A stretch of 34,630 nt of DNA from a virus: IMG/VR virus record IMGVR_UViG_3300047557_001760, positions 1 to 34,630 of that record; one strand, given 5' to 3'. Shown piece after piece: positions 17,368 to 24,201 of the stretch (position 1 is its first letter; each line of letters starts with the position of its first letter). Made by a program: the position numbers and the translations under genes. Below the pieces are notes generated by a model. That model was not told the origin of the DNA. It searched no databases and was given only the letters and a program-made list of their open reading frames with translations.

Positions 17368-17553
17368 ATGACAGAGAAAAACGAAAAACAAACGACTATT
17401 TATAGTTATCAGGTAAATATGCTCGTTCATGTAGTGGCTGATACGCCCGATGAGGCGCGCAAGAAACTAGATGACCAGGGCGGTATCATGACCAAGAGAG
17501 ATGTAGAGCTCGTGAACTCAGCGACTCTGTATGGAGAAAAGGAGAGCGACTAA
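17368..17553 (+). CDS. Small tail-region protein, unknown function
   Basis: This is a 61-residue protein. ATG 17368 is chosen because AAGGAG lies 8 nt upstream; in-frame sequence further upstream overlaps the adhesin gene. It is a charged alpha/beta miniprotein: two strands ('TIYSYQVNMLVHVVA'), then a helix 'TPDEARKKLDDQGG' and a strand 'RDVELVNSATL'. The pattern resembles small beta-alpha-beta phage proteins found next to fibre genes, but I recognise no family. TAATG overlap with the following gene. Confidence 0.65.
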   Translation: MTEKNEKQTTIYSYQVNMLVHVVADTPDEARKKLDDQGGIMTKRDVELVNSATLYGEKESD

Positions 17554-17900
17554 TGGCGCACTTTGCAGAGATAGATGATGATGGCATCGTAGTCAGAGTC
17601 ATCGTGGCTGACACTAAAGAATGGTGTGAGGCTAACCTCGGCGGTACATGGGTACAGACCTCATATAACACTCATGGCAACGAGCACAAACTAGGCGGAA
17701 CTCCACTTCATAAGAACTATGCCGGTATCGGCTACACATGGGATGGCACAGGCTTCCATGCTCCACAGCCCTATCCATCATGGACACTCAACAGCGATAC
17801 ATATCTGTGGGAAGCACCAACGCCATATCCTGCTAGTGGTGTACATGAGTGGGATGAAGATGCCCTTGCATGGGTGGAGATACCTACGGCAGATGAGTAG
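17553..17900 (+). CDS. Conserved phage protein linked to tail fibres
   Basis: In this 115-residue protein, 'MAHFAEIDDDGIVVRVIVAD', then 'GTWVQTSYNTHGNEHKLGG', 'HKNYAGIGYTWDGTGF' and 'PYPSWTLNSDTYLWEAPTPYP' is a widely distributed phage family, common in cyanophages and marine or freshwater phages, often beside tail fibre genes. Function is not established. High Trp, Tyr and Pro suggest a compact, possibly surface-exposed fold. Its place between adhesin and hub genes fits a structural or chaperone role in fibre assembly. Confidence 0.7.
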   Translation: MAHFAEIDDDGIVVRVIVADTKEWCEANLGGTWVQTSYNTHGNEHKLGGTPLHKNYAGIGYTWDGTGFHAPQPYPSWTLNSDTYLWEAPTPYPASGVHEWDEDALAWVEIPTADE

Positions 17901-17905
17901 TCCAC

Positions 17906-19003
17906 ATGACTACCACCTATCGGTATTTGTTTGCTGATCTCCTAACAAACGACATCCTTGCAGAGCTCCCTCTCACAGGAGTCTCGTTCACGCAACAGCT
18001 CAATCAGGCTGGAGCACTACAGGGTCATCTTCTGCTCTCAGGCATGGCTACTGCGCAGTTCAATGTCAATGCCTCGACTATCCCTGGTCGCACCGGTCTA
18101 TATGTAGATCGAAATGGCATTCTGATATGGGGTGGAGTCATCTGGGGGCGTACATATAACAGCGCGGATCAGACCCTCAACCTCGTAGCTCGTGAGTTTG
18201 AGTCATACTTTGAGCGTAGGCGCATCACCACCACTATAGATTTCAGCAACATAGACCAGCTAGTCATCGCTCGTACCATCATGAATACGGCGCAGTCTGT
18301 ACCTGAGGGTGATATTGGAGTCATCGTAGGATCAGAAACATCGGGCGTACTGCTTTCTCGTACCTACTACAACTACGAGCTCAAGGGTGTCTATAACGCT
18401 ATCCAAGACCTGTCTAGAGGTGAGGATGGCTTTGATTTCAACATCCAGGTGTCCTACGACCCCATCACGAATGAGCCACTCAAGACCCTGATACTCGGCT
18501 ACCCACGCACAGGTACTGTCTATGATCCGACTGACCCTGAGGCTCTCGTCTTTGAGTTCCCTGCAGGGAACATCGTGGAGTATGAGTATCCTGAGGATGG
18601 AGCTATAGCAGCCAATACTGTCTATGCGCTCGGAGCAGGATCGAACGAGGGCAAACTGATAGAGACTGCGCAAGATGCAGTCCTCCTAGCAGATGGATGG
18701 CCGTTGCTAGAGGAACAGGCCAACTACTCAGATGTCACCGATGCGACCTATCTACAGGAGCTCGCTACCGGTCAAGTACTCGCAGTCGCCTATCCACCTA
18801 CGACCATCAAGATAGTCGTACCGGCATATGCAACACCTCAGCTAGGTGACTATCAGATAGGTGATGATGCTCGACTCGTCATTCAGGATGAGCGATTCCC
18901 TGGGACACTAGATGCTATCTACCGCATAGTCGGACTCTCAGTACAGCCAGGCGAGGATGGGCCTGAGCGTGTGACCCTGACCCTGACTACGACTACGAAC
19001 TGA
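17906..19003 (+). CDS. Tail hub / minor tail protein, Gp37-like (Tal-type)
   Basis: In this 365-residue protein, 'LPLTGVSFTQQLNQAGALQG', 'GRTGLYVDRNGILIWGGVIWG', 'LNLVAREFESYFERRRI' and the long alpha/beta body resemble the siphovirus Gp37-like minor tail family, related to the phage hub fold (gp27/Tal) that closes the tail tube below Dit. The C-terminal 'LGDYQIGDDARLVIQDERFP' and 'IYRIVGLSVQPGEDGPERV' strands are typical of that family's last domain. There is no peptidoglycan-hydrolase extension. Unusually it lies after the fibre genes and not directly after Dit. No clear Shine-Dalgarno precedes the ATG, which is 5 nt after the upstream stop. Confidence 0.68.
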   Translation: MTTTYRYLFADLLTNDILAELPLTGVSFTQQLNQAGALQGHLLLSGMATAQFNVNASTIPGRTGLYVDRNGILIWGGVIWGRTYNSADQTLNLVAREFESYFERRRITTTIDFSNIDQLVIARTIMNTAQSVPEGDIGVIVGSETSGVLLSRTYYNYELKGVYNAIQDLSRGEDGFDFNIQVSYDPITNEPLKTLILGYPRTGTVYDPTDPEALVFEFPAGNIVEYEYPEDGAIAANTVYALGAGSNEGKLIETAQDAVLLADGWPLLEEQANYSDVTDATYLQELATGQVLAVAYPPTTIKIVVPAYATPQLGDYQIGDDARLVIQDERFPGTLDAIYRIVGLSVQPGEDGPERVTLTLTTTTN

Positions 19004-19009
19004 GGACAC

Positions 19010-19636
19010 ATGGCATATATCAATCAGCCCTTTGATCTGCGCATGATTATGTCCGACCTAGATCAGAGACTGCGCAAACTAGAGACAGCGCAGAGACTCA
19101 CAGCTCCAAATGTGGACTTCGCGACTAGCACCCCTACAAATCCACGCGTGGGAGATATGTACTACGACACCGATGCTGACCTGCTCAAGTACTGGGGTGG
19201 CTCGGCATGGTACGAGATAGCTGACAACAATCTGAGTACGACTGTGTACAACTACCCAACGACCATACAGAGCACAAACAACAACATGGTCTATACCGGT
19301 CAGCCATGCGATATCGAGGTACAGCGCATTGGCAAAATGATTACAGCTAACGCGACTATCACCTGTACGAATATCACCAACTTCGGCACAGGTCAGATAT
19401 ACATAGATATGCCAGGGGCTATCCCTGCTCGATCTCACGATCTCTCTACTGGTGGATTTCTTACAGACGGCGGTGCTACCTATACCATCTTCGGCACACT
19501 CGGAGCGAGCGCGAACAAGATGTATCTATGGCATCCGACTAGCAACGGAGCATCAGACATCCTCGACTATAACTCACCGGCAGTCCTAGATGCCACATCA
19601 GTCCTCAACATCACAGGCGTAGCACTTCTAGCGTAA
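19010..19636 (+). CDS. Minor tail protein, probable fibre tip
   Basis: The last gene of the tail block encodes 208 residues, with GAGGA before the ATG. Residues 1-40 are helical and may form a coiled-coil trimer ('RMIMSDLDQRLRKLETAQRL'). Residues 47-70 contain the fibre-linker motif 'GDMYYDTDADLLKYWGG'. The rest is a beta-rich domain ('DIEVQRIGKMITANATITCT', 'GQIYIDMPGAIPA') ending in a hydrophobic strand 'LNITGVALLA', reminiscent of C1q-like or lower-baseplate receptor domains. Receptor binding is inferred from architecture and position. Confidence 0.62.
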   Translation: MAYINQPFDLRMIMSDLDQRLRKLETAQRLTAPNVDFATSTPTNPRVGDMYYDTDADLLKYWGGSAWYEIADNNLSTTVYNYPTTIQSTNNNMVYTGQPCDIEVQRIGKMITANATITCTNITNFGTGQIYIDMPGAIPARSHDLSTGGFLTDGGATYTIFGTLGASANKMYLWHPTSNGASDILDYNSPAVLDATSVLNITGVALLA

Positions 19637-19637
19637 C

Positions 19638-19646
19638 TGTTATCAT
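19638..19646 (+). promoter_or_regulatory. Extended -10 promoter candidate, probably leaderless
   Basis: TGTTATCAT (TG at 19638-19639, TATCAT 19641-19646) lies 7 nt before the ATG at 19654, exactly where a -10 element sits in leaderless transcripts, which are common in Actinobacteria. No Shine-Dalgarno is present between 19637 and 19653. No good -35 is visible. It would drive the lysis cassette separately from the tail operon. Confidence 0.45.
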
Positions 19647-19653
19647 CTGACAC

Positions 19654-19881
19654 ATGACACCCAACGATTACACAGCCCTCATCCTCGCGTTCACATCGCT
19701 AGTAGGGTCGCTCGCAGTAGCTGTGAGATTTCTAGTGAAGCACTATCTCTCTGAGCTAAAGCCAAACGGAGGCTCATCCATGAAGGATCGAGTCGGAGAA
19801 ATAGAGAAAAAGATAGACAAACTAGAGGATCGAGTGGATGAGATATATGCTCTACTCGTAGCCAAAAAGACAAAGAGGTAG
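19654..19881 (+). CDS. Holin-like membrane protein
   Basis: This 75-residue protein has one transmembrane segment near residues 8-28 ('ALILAFTSLVGSLAVAVRF') with a short outside N-terminus, followed by a charged coiled coil ('DRVGEIEKKIDKLEDRVDEI') and a basic C-terminus 'KKTKR'. Single-pass small membrane proteins of this design directly before an endolysin gene are usual holin or holin-accessory candidates in actinophages. The endolysin starts 4 nt downstream. Holin function is inferred from context. The start lacks a Shine-Dalgarno (see the promoter entry at 19638). Confidence 0.6.
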   Translation: MTPNDYTALILAFTSLVGSLAVAVRFLVKHYLSELKPNGGSSMKDRVGEIEKKIDKLEDRVDEIYALLVAKKTKR

Positions 19882-19885
19882 GCAT

Positions 19886-20341
19886 ATGAGCGTTGTAGAG
19901 ATAGCACGAGCAGAGCTCGGATATCAGGAGACAGGCAACAACGATACGAAGTATGGCAAATGGTATGGACTGAACAACAATCCCTGGTGCGCAATGTTTG
20001 TATCCTGGTGTTTTACACAGGCAGGGCAGTCAGCATCAGTAGCCGCTAGTGGCAAGAAGGGCTTCGCATCATGCGATGCAGGGCTCAAATGGTTTTCTAA
20101 AAAAGGCAAACTCATCCCTATTGGACAGGCACAGCCAGGGGACATCGCCTTCTTTCAGTTTGATGATGATGCACAACCTGACCATGTAGGTATCGTGGTC
20201 AAAAATGATGGCAAAAAGTTCCTATGGTGTATCGAGGGAAACACCTCAGGCAACACAAGAGGCTCACAGTCAAATGGGGATGGCGTATATCGAAAGAAGC
20301 GCGCCTACTCTCTAGTCATGGCTGTAGCTCGACCTAACTAG
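19886..20341 (+). CDS. Endolysin, CHAP domain
   Basis: In this 151-residue protein, 'VVEIARAELGYQETGNNDTK', then 'NNPWCAMFVSWCF', 'AQPGDIAFFQFD', 'PDHVGIVV' and 'IEGNTSG' is a complete CHAP fold, with catalytic Cys35, His100 and Glu117/Asn119. CHAP enzymes cut peptidoglycan as amidases or endopeptidases. There is no signal peptide, so release depends on a holin. No separate wall-binding domain is present, making it a minimal single-domain endolysin. The site GAGGTAGGCAT precedes the ATG. It is flanked by membrane proteins on both sides. Confidence 0.9.
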   Translation: MSVVEIARAELGYQETGNNDTKYGKWYGLNNNPWCAMFVSWCFTQAGQSASVAASGKKGFASCDAGLKWFSKKGKLIPIGQAQPGDIAFFQFDDDAQPDHVGIVVKNDGKKFLWCIEGNTSGNTRGSQSNGDGVYRKKRAYSLVMAVARPN

Positions 20342-20348
20342 GAGAAAT

Positions 20349-20591
20349 ATGAAACCGCAACACTTACAAGCACTCAAGTCAGCACTACGGCACTTCGTTC
20401 TAACTGCGGCTAGCCTTTATGCCGCAGGAGTCACCGATATCAAGGCTCTAGGTTTTGCTACTGCAGCAGCCATCGTTGGGCCTGCTATCCGAGGTATTGA
20501 CAAGTCTGATCCTGTATTCGGGCGTATCGCTGATGTAGTAGATATAGAGCTAGACAAACTCGCAAAGAAGTCACGAAAGAAGAAGGCATAG
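20349..20591 (+). CDS. Second small lysis-cassette membrane protein (holin candidate)
   Basis: This 80-residue protein has a ribosome site AGGAG. Two weakly hydrophobic helices ('LRHFVLTAASLYAAGVTD' and 'ALGFATAAAIVGPAIRGI') are separated by a turn, followed by an acidic helix and a strongly basic C-terminus 'KLAKKSRKKKA', a usual holin layout. It immediately follows the endolysin and is the last gene before the terminator at 20618. Which of the two membrane proteins acts as holin and which as partner or antiholin cannot be told from sequence. Confidence 0.65.
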   Translation: MKPQHLQALKSALRHFVLTAASLYAAGVTDIKALGFATAAAIVGPAIRGIDKSDPVFGRIADVVDIELDKLAKKSRKKKA

Positions 20592-20617
20592 ACTTCCCTA
20601 CCTCCATTGGGAAACTA

Positions 20618-20649
20618 GAGGGGTCGGACACGAAATCCGATCCCTCTTT
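20618..20649 (+). terminator. Intrinsic terminator closing the late region
   Basis: GAGGGGTCGGA (20618-20628) pairs with TCCGATCCCTC (20636-20646): 11 pairs with one G-U and a 7-nt loop, followed by TTT. It lies 27 nt after the last lysis gene and separates the structural/lysis operon from the next cluster. Confidence 0.8.
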
Positions 20650-20676
20650 CCATATCTAAAGTCCAACATGAGAGTG

Positions 20677-20685
20677 TGTTATCGT
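20677..20685 (+). promoter_or_regulatory. Extended -10 promoter candidate after the late terminator
   Basis: TGTTATCGT (TG 20677-20678, TATCGT 20680-20685) sits between the terminator and the ribosome site of the HTH gene. It shares the TGTTATC core with the element at 19638-19646. There is no recognisable -35 at 16-18 nt. A restart promoter is logically needed here, which raises its likelihood slightly. Confidence 0.4.
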
Positions 20686-20702
20686 ATGCGCGGAGGTGGG
20701 AT

Positions 20703-20942
20703 ATGACATTAGGCGAGACACTAGAAACAATGGCGAGTCGCGCTCGCAGATCATCATCAGGATGCCCATATATGGCTCTATATGTATCGCTATCCAAAGA
20801 GGATCAGAAGGCACTAGATAAGGCGTGGGAGAAACAGATGCCACTCAGCCTGATAGTGAAAGCACTCAGGCAGGAGGGACATAAGACCTCGAACGATGCC
20901 CTGAGAGCTCACCGCAAGGGTGAGTGTAAATGTCCAAAGTAG
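20703..20942 (+). CDS. Small HTH DNA-binding protein
   Basis: This is a 79-residue protein. ATG 20703 is chosen because GGAGGT lies 5 nt upstream; an earlier in-frame GTG at 20676 would overlap the promoter. The C-terminal half ('QMPLSLIVKALRQEGHK', 'DALRAHRKGECKC') matches a common actinophage helix-turn-helix family ending in a basic RAHRKGECxC tail. Such proteins are annotated as HTH or terminase-small-like. As first gene after the late terminator it may regulate this cluster. It overlaps the next gene by 13 nt. Confidence 0.65.
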   Translation: MTLGETLETMASRARRSSSGCPYMALYVSLSKEDQKALDKAWEKQMPLSLIVKALRQEGHKTSNDALRAHRKGECKCPK

Positions 20943-21175
20943 AGGCGATACTTGCAGAGCGTGAGGCTGACTATGGCGATGCCGGTGAGAACTTTGAGAA
21001 AATCGGCAGAGTGTGGGGAGCTCTACTAGATATAGATGATATCCCTGCCTATCAGGTAGCCCTGATGATGGATGCTCTGAAAACAGTCAGGCTGATGCGT
21101 AATCCTGAGCATGAGGATAGCTGGCTAGACAAAGAGGGCTATACAGCGCATGGGAAAGAGATAGCCACGCGATGA
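20930..21175 (+). CDS. DUF6378-like phage protein
   Basis: In this 81-residue protein, 'ILAEREADYGDAGENFEKIG' followed by 'ALMMDALKTVRLMRNPEHED' and 'SWLDKEGYTAHGKEIA' is the signature of the phage family DUF6378, all-alpha and possibly related to MazG-like folds. Biochemical function is unknown; if MazG-like it might act on nucleotides. It is coupled at both ends (13-nt overlap upstream, ATGA overlap with the metallophosphoesterase). Confidence 0.75.
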   Translation: MSKVEAILAEREADYGDAGENFEKIGRVWGALLDIDDIPAYQVALMMDALKTVRLMRNPEHEDSWLDKEGYTAHGKEIATR

Positions 21176-22206
21176 GCTTAGAGGACAAACTCAACAGCCT
21201 CCCTGAGGGGATCGAGTCCTCCGATGTGAGAGAACTACGATCTGTGATATTTAGGCTGCAGAAACAGCTACTGAAAGCAAAAACAAAGACAGACGATCTC
21301 GTAGAGGCGACCCATCAGGCTGCCTACGATGCGATGCTGACCTATGGGCCTGTCAAAGATGTGACACCTCCGCCGGTGGATAAGCGCAAGACGAAGGTAG
21401 AGGTAGCCCTATGGCATATGACCGACTGGCAGGGGGCAAAACGCACCACGAGCTATGACTCTCAGGTCATGCGCCGCAGAGTCATGCAGTTTGCCGAACG
21501 AGCTGTACGCATCACCGAGATACAGAGAGCTGACCATCCTGTGAAGGACTGCACCATCCTGTTCGGTGGCGATATGGTCGAGGGACTATTCAACTTCCCT
21601 ACCCAGGCATTTGAGATAGATGCGACCCTGTTTGAGCAGTATGTGACTGTATCTAGACTCTGTGTGGATGTAGTGCGCTATGCGCTCGCCCACTATGAGA
21701 GGGTGACAGTCGTACCTGAGTGGGGTAATCATGGGCGCATCGGATCAAAGCGTGACAATGTGCCTCGATCCGACAACTTTGACCGGATGTGCTACGAGCT
21801 CGCTCGTCAGCTACTCCAGGGTGAGAAACGCCTGACCTGGCAGGAGTGTCCAGAGGACTGGCAGAAGGTCGAGATAGGCAACTACCGAGCTATCGTCATA
21901 CATGGAGATGAGATAGGGCGAAATGGCTACGCAAGCCCAGGAGCTATAGTCCAACACATGAATAGATGGAGATCAGGGTCGCTGCCTTTCGAGTTCCGCG
22001 ATGTGTATGTTGGTCACTATCACACACACGCTGAGTGGCCGATGGCTAACGGGCAGGGTGCTGTATATCAAACAGGATCAACGGAGAGCGATAACAGGTA
22101 TGCAGGGATTATGCTCGCAGCCTCAGCTACTCCATCACAGCGACTACATTTCATAGACCCTGTGAAGGGGCGTGTCACGGCTGGCTACAAGGTCTGGCTG
22201 GACTAG
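21172..22206 (+). CDS. Metallophosphoesterase (calcineurin-like)
   Basis: This is a 344-residue protein. After a helical, Lys-rich N-terminus come the metal-site motifs in order: 'WHMTDWQG' (a D-x-Q variant of the usual D-x-H), 'LFGGDMVEG', 'PEWGNHGRIG', 'IVIHGDEIG' and 'VGHYHTH'. This arrangement, with 'ITEIQRADHPVKDCTI', matches a phage family annotated as DNA-repair exonuclease-like phosphoesterase. It may process DNA ends or nucleotides; substrate is unknown. It lies between DUF6378 and the cytosine methyltransferase, consistent with a DNA-metabolism cluster. Confidence 0.8.
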   Translation: MSLEDKLNSLPEGIESSDVRELRSVIFRLQKQLLKAKTKTDDLVEATHQAAYDAMLTYGPVKDVTPPPVDKRKTKVEVALWHMTDWQGAKRTTSYDSQVMRRRVMQFAERAVRITEIQRADHPVKDCTILFGGDMVEGLFNFPTQAFEIDATLFEQYVTVSRLCVDVVRYALAHYERVTVVPEWGNHGRIGSKRDNVPRSDNFDRMCYELARQLLQGEKRLTWQECPEDWQKVEIGNYRAIVIHGDEIGRNGYASPGAIVQHMNRWRSGSLPFEFRDVYVGHYHTHAEWPMANGQGAVYQTGSTESDNRYAGIMLAASATPSQRLHFIDPVKGRVTAGYKVWLD

Positions 22207-22229
22207 GTTAGGTCATCGGAGGAGGCGTT

Positions 22230-23081
22230 ATGACACAGATGACTGCAGTATCCCTGTTCGCAGGTATCGGAGGCTTTGATCTAGCTCTAGAGCGTAATGG
22301 GGTCAAGGTCGTAGCATCGGTAGAAATAGACAAACACGCGCAGGGTGTACTGCGCAAACAGTTCCCAAACAGTCAGATACTAGGTGATATCCAGGAGGTA
22401 TCAGGTGAGCAACTCATTAGCGCAGGATTTACTCCGCAACACGGAGTCATCGTTGGAGGCTTTCCATGCCAAGACTTGTCTGTGGCAGGGAAACGAGCAG
22501 GGCTCGCAGGAGCTCGGTCTGGACTTTTCTGGGAAATCTGCAGACTCCTTGATGAAACGAAAGCGCGGTATTTCATCCTTGAAAATGTCCCTGGTTTGCT
22601 CACATCAAGTGGAGGAAGGGATATGGGAGTCGTCATCGGGGCGTTGGCTGAAAGGGGGTATAGCATCGCGTGGCGTGTGCTTGATGCTCAATACTTCGGA
22701 GTCCCCCAAAGACGGCGCAGAGTGTTCATTGTCGGATGTCTTGGAGACGACTGGAGAACACCTGCAGAAGTACTCGATCTCGCCGAAGGCAGCGCAGGGG
22801 ATACTCCGCCGAGCAGGGCGAAGGGGCAAGACTCTGCCGGAACAACTGAACAGAGCGTTGGAACAGGTGGCAGGGCTGGAAACTTCGAGCTCTACGATTT
22901 CCCAGATGGAGAAGTGAGCCCATCTCTCAACGCATCGCGAGCGCATGACACGATGACATGGTGGGATGGATCAACAACGGCACAGTCTCTGACTACCACC
23001 TCGAATGAACAACGGATGCCTGATAAGGGCAGGATGCAGATGGTGTTGATAGATGAACCTGTTGTGGGCAGTCAAGACTAG
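22230..23081 (+). CDS. C5 cytosine DNA methyltransferase, N-terminal part
   Basis: The first 283 residues hold the catalytic half: motif I 'SLFAGIGGFDLALERNG', motif II near 'ASVEIDK', motif IV 'GGFPCQDLSVAGK' with catalytic Cys80, motif VI 'ENVPGLL' and motif VIII 'QRRRRVFIVG'. The frame stops at 23079-23081 inside the region before motif IX, which continues in the +1 frame from 23053. A strong ribosome site (GGAGGAGG) precedes it. The enzyme would transfer a methyl group from SAM to cytosine, protecting phage DNA from restriction. Either a 1-nt insertion broke one gene, or the two pieces assemble as a split enzyme, as known for AquI. Confidence 0.85.
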   Translation: MTQMTAVSLFAGIGGFDLALERNGVKVVASVEIDKHAQGVLRKQFPNSQILGDIQEVSGEQLISAGFTPQHGVIVGGFPCQDLSVAGKRAGLAGARSGLFWEICRLLDETKARYFILENVPGLLTSSGGRDMGVVIGALAERGYSIAWRVLDAQYFGVPQRRRRVFIVGCLGDDWRTPAEVLDLAEGSAGDTPPSRAKGQDSAGTTEQSVGTGGRAGNFELYDFPDGEVSPSLNASRAHDTMTWWDGSTTAQSLTTTSNEQRMPDKGRMQMVLIDEPVVGSQD

Positions 23082-23832
23082 ACGAGCTCAGACTGTTGAG
23101 GATAACGAGTCATGGGCGATGGGGGGGGTAGTACCGACCTTGAATGTATTTGATAACGCACACGAGACACGAGCTACTGTCATCGTTTTCTATGGGAATC
23201 GCGTAGATGACATACGCATCCAGGATGACAAAATCAACACGCTACAGGCGCGTATGGGAACAGGTGGGAACAATATGCCGATGGTCTATCAGGAGGGCGA
23301 GGATGAGACAGTCGCCTACTCGATACGAGAGGATGCTCAGGCCGATACTTTCTCAGCTACACCTACAGATACTGCCTTAGCACTACAGGCGCATCAGCCA
23401 TCAGTACAGAGCCATCATGCGCAGTTATTCGTAGCTCAGACATTCGATACCTATAACCAAACGACTAGCGATATCGCACAGACTCTGAGATCAGGAACAG
23501 ACATGGACAAGATGGGAGTGGTGCATATGGATCAACCTATGGTGATGCAGGATCGAGAGGGCAAGCCTGGGGGCGGTAAGGGGCCGTTGGTATCCGACAC
23601 ATCGTTCTCGCTGCGCACTTCTAACTTTCAGACCCTGTTCACATCTACTGTCAGGCGACTGACTCCTACAGAGTGTGAGCGACTACAGGGCTTCCCTGAT
23701 GGATGGACTGAGGGACAGGCAGATAGCCATCGCTACAAACAGCTCGGCAACGCTGTGGCTGTACCGGTGGTGGATTTTCTCATCAGTAGATTGGTAGCCT
23801 CAGCTACATCTATGGAGTCATCTACCGAGTAG
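23053..23832 (+). CDS. C5 cytosine DNA methyltransferase, C-terminal part
   Basis: In the frame shifted +1 from the catalytic half, this part carries the target-recognition region with repeated 'VPTLN', 'SFSLRT' type strands, then motif IX 'VRRLTPTECERLQGFPDGWT' and motif X 'YKQLGNAVAVPVVDF'. The frame opens just after a TAG at 23050, so ATG 23053 is the first possible start, but no Shine-Dalgarno precedes it. It overlaps the N-terminal frame by 29 nt. Joining the frames near GTTGTGGGCAG (one G fewer) gives 'DEPVVAVKTRRAQTV', a natural methyltransferase sequence. Function as a separate peptide is uncertain. Confidence 0.75.
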   Translation: MNLLWAVKTRRAQTVEDNESWAMGGVVPTLNVFDNAHETRATVIVFYGNRVDDIRIQDDKINTLQARMGTGGNNMPMVYQEGEDETVAYSIREDAQADTFSATPTDTALALQAHQPSVQSHHAQLFVAQTFDTYNQTTSDIAQTLRSGTDMDKMGVVHMDQPMVMQDREGKPGGGKGPLVSDTSFSLRTSNFQTLFTSTVRRLTPTECERLQGFPDGWTEGQADSHRYKQLGNAVAVPVVDFLISRLVASATSMESSTE

Positions 23833-23870
23833 GTGTGCTCTCTAGAGCAGTCTCCACAGGATAGGCACAC
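23833..23870. terminator. Weak stem-loop between convergent genes
   Basis: GTGTGC (23833-23838) can pair with GCACAC (23865-23870) around a 26-nt loop that itself contains the palindrome CTCTAGAG. It lies exactly between the plus-strand methyltransferase and the minus-strand gene, where a bidirectional terminator is expected. No T run is visible on either strand. Confidence 0.3.
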
Positions 23871-24067
23871 TAGCCCTCATCCTCATCTATAAAGTCATCC
23901 ACATCATCGGTGCGGATATCTAGATTGTTGGCTTTACAGAACTCGATAGCACCCATGAACAGAGCCATAGCTCTATTGCTCATATCTTGCATCTGATCTG
24001 GATATTTGAAGTCTGACTCCACCTCGATGATGAGGTTGAACAGGCTCATATGTACTCTGGCTGACAT
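23870..24067 (-). CDS. Small acidic protein, the only minus-strand gene
   Basis: This 65-residue protein is read on the minus strand from ATG 24067 (an earlier GTG at 24097 is possible). The sequence GGGGGTGGG 4-12 nt upstream can serve as ribosome site. Product: a hydrophobic N-terminal strand ('HMSLFNLIIEVESDF'), a helix 'MSNRAMALFMGAIEFCKANN' and a very acidic C-terminus ('TDDVDDFIDEDEG'). Codon use looks normal for this genome, including CTA and AGA, and the plus strand offers no gene here. The acidic tail could mimic DNA. Function unknown; divergent orientation suggests separate, perhaps early or regulatory, expression. Confidence 0.65.
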   Translation of the reverse strand: MSARVHMSLFNLIIEVESDFKYPDQMQDMSNRAMALFMGAIEFCKANNLDIRTDDVDDFIDEDEG

Positions 24068-24074
24068 AGCCCAC

Positions 24075-24180
24075 CCCCTGACCCCTGAGTATGCCACTCA
24101 TTACATCGGGGGCGTGGCGGTACTTCCATATGTCAGGGGTGTCCCCTAAAGTCGCTCCTGACCCTGGGCGCGTTGCGCCC
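24075..24180. promoter_or_regulatory. Divergent control region with operator-like repeats and hairpins
   Basis: Between the minus-strand gene and the annealing-like gene. It holds a tandem repeat CCCCTGA-CCCCTGA (24075-24088), an inverted copy ACCCCTGA (24081-24088) versus TCAGGGGT (24133-24140) with centres 52 bp apart, a hairpin AGGGG-TGT-CCCCT (24135-24147) and a perfect hairpin GGGCGC-GTT-GCGCCC (24166-24180). On the minus strand TGTAAT (24105-24100) could be a -10. The repeats overlap the minus gene's ribosome site, as an autoregulatory operator would. Confidence 0.5.
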
Positions 24181-24201
24181 CCTACAGAAAGAAGGCACAT
24201 C

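Noticed and set aside
22384-22917. 177-codon plus-strand frame within the methyltransferase gene
   Set aside because: It lies fully inside the catalytic motifs of the methyltransferase, which clearly define the true frame; no ribosome site.
23121-23128. Run of eight G as cause of the methyltransferase frame break
   Set aside because: The N-terminal frame already stops at 23079, upstream of the run, so the shift must occur between 23053 and 23078; the G run is in frame in the C-terminal part.
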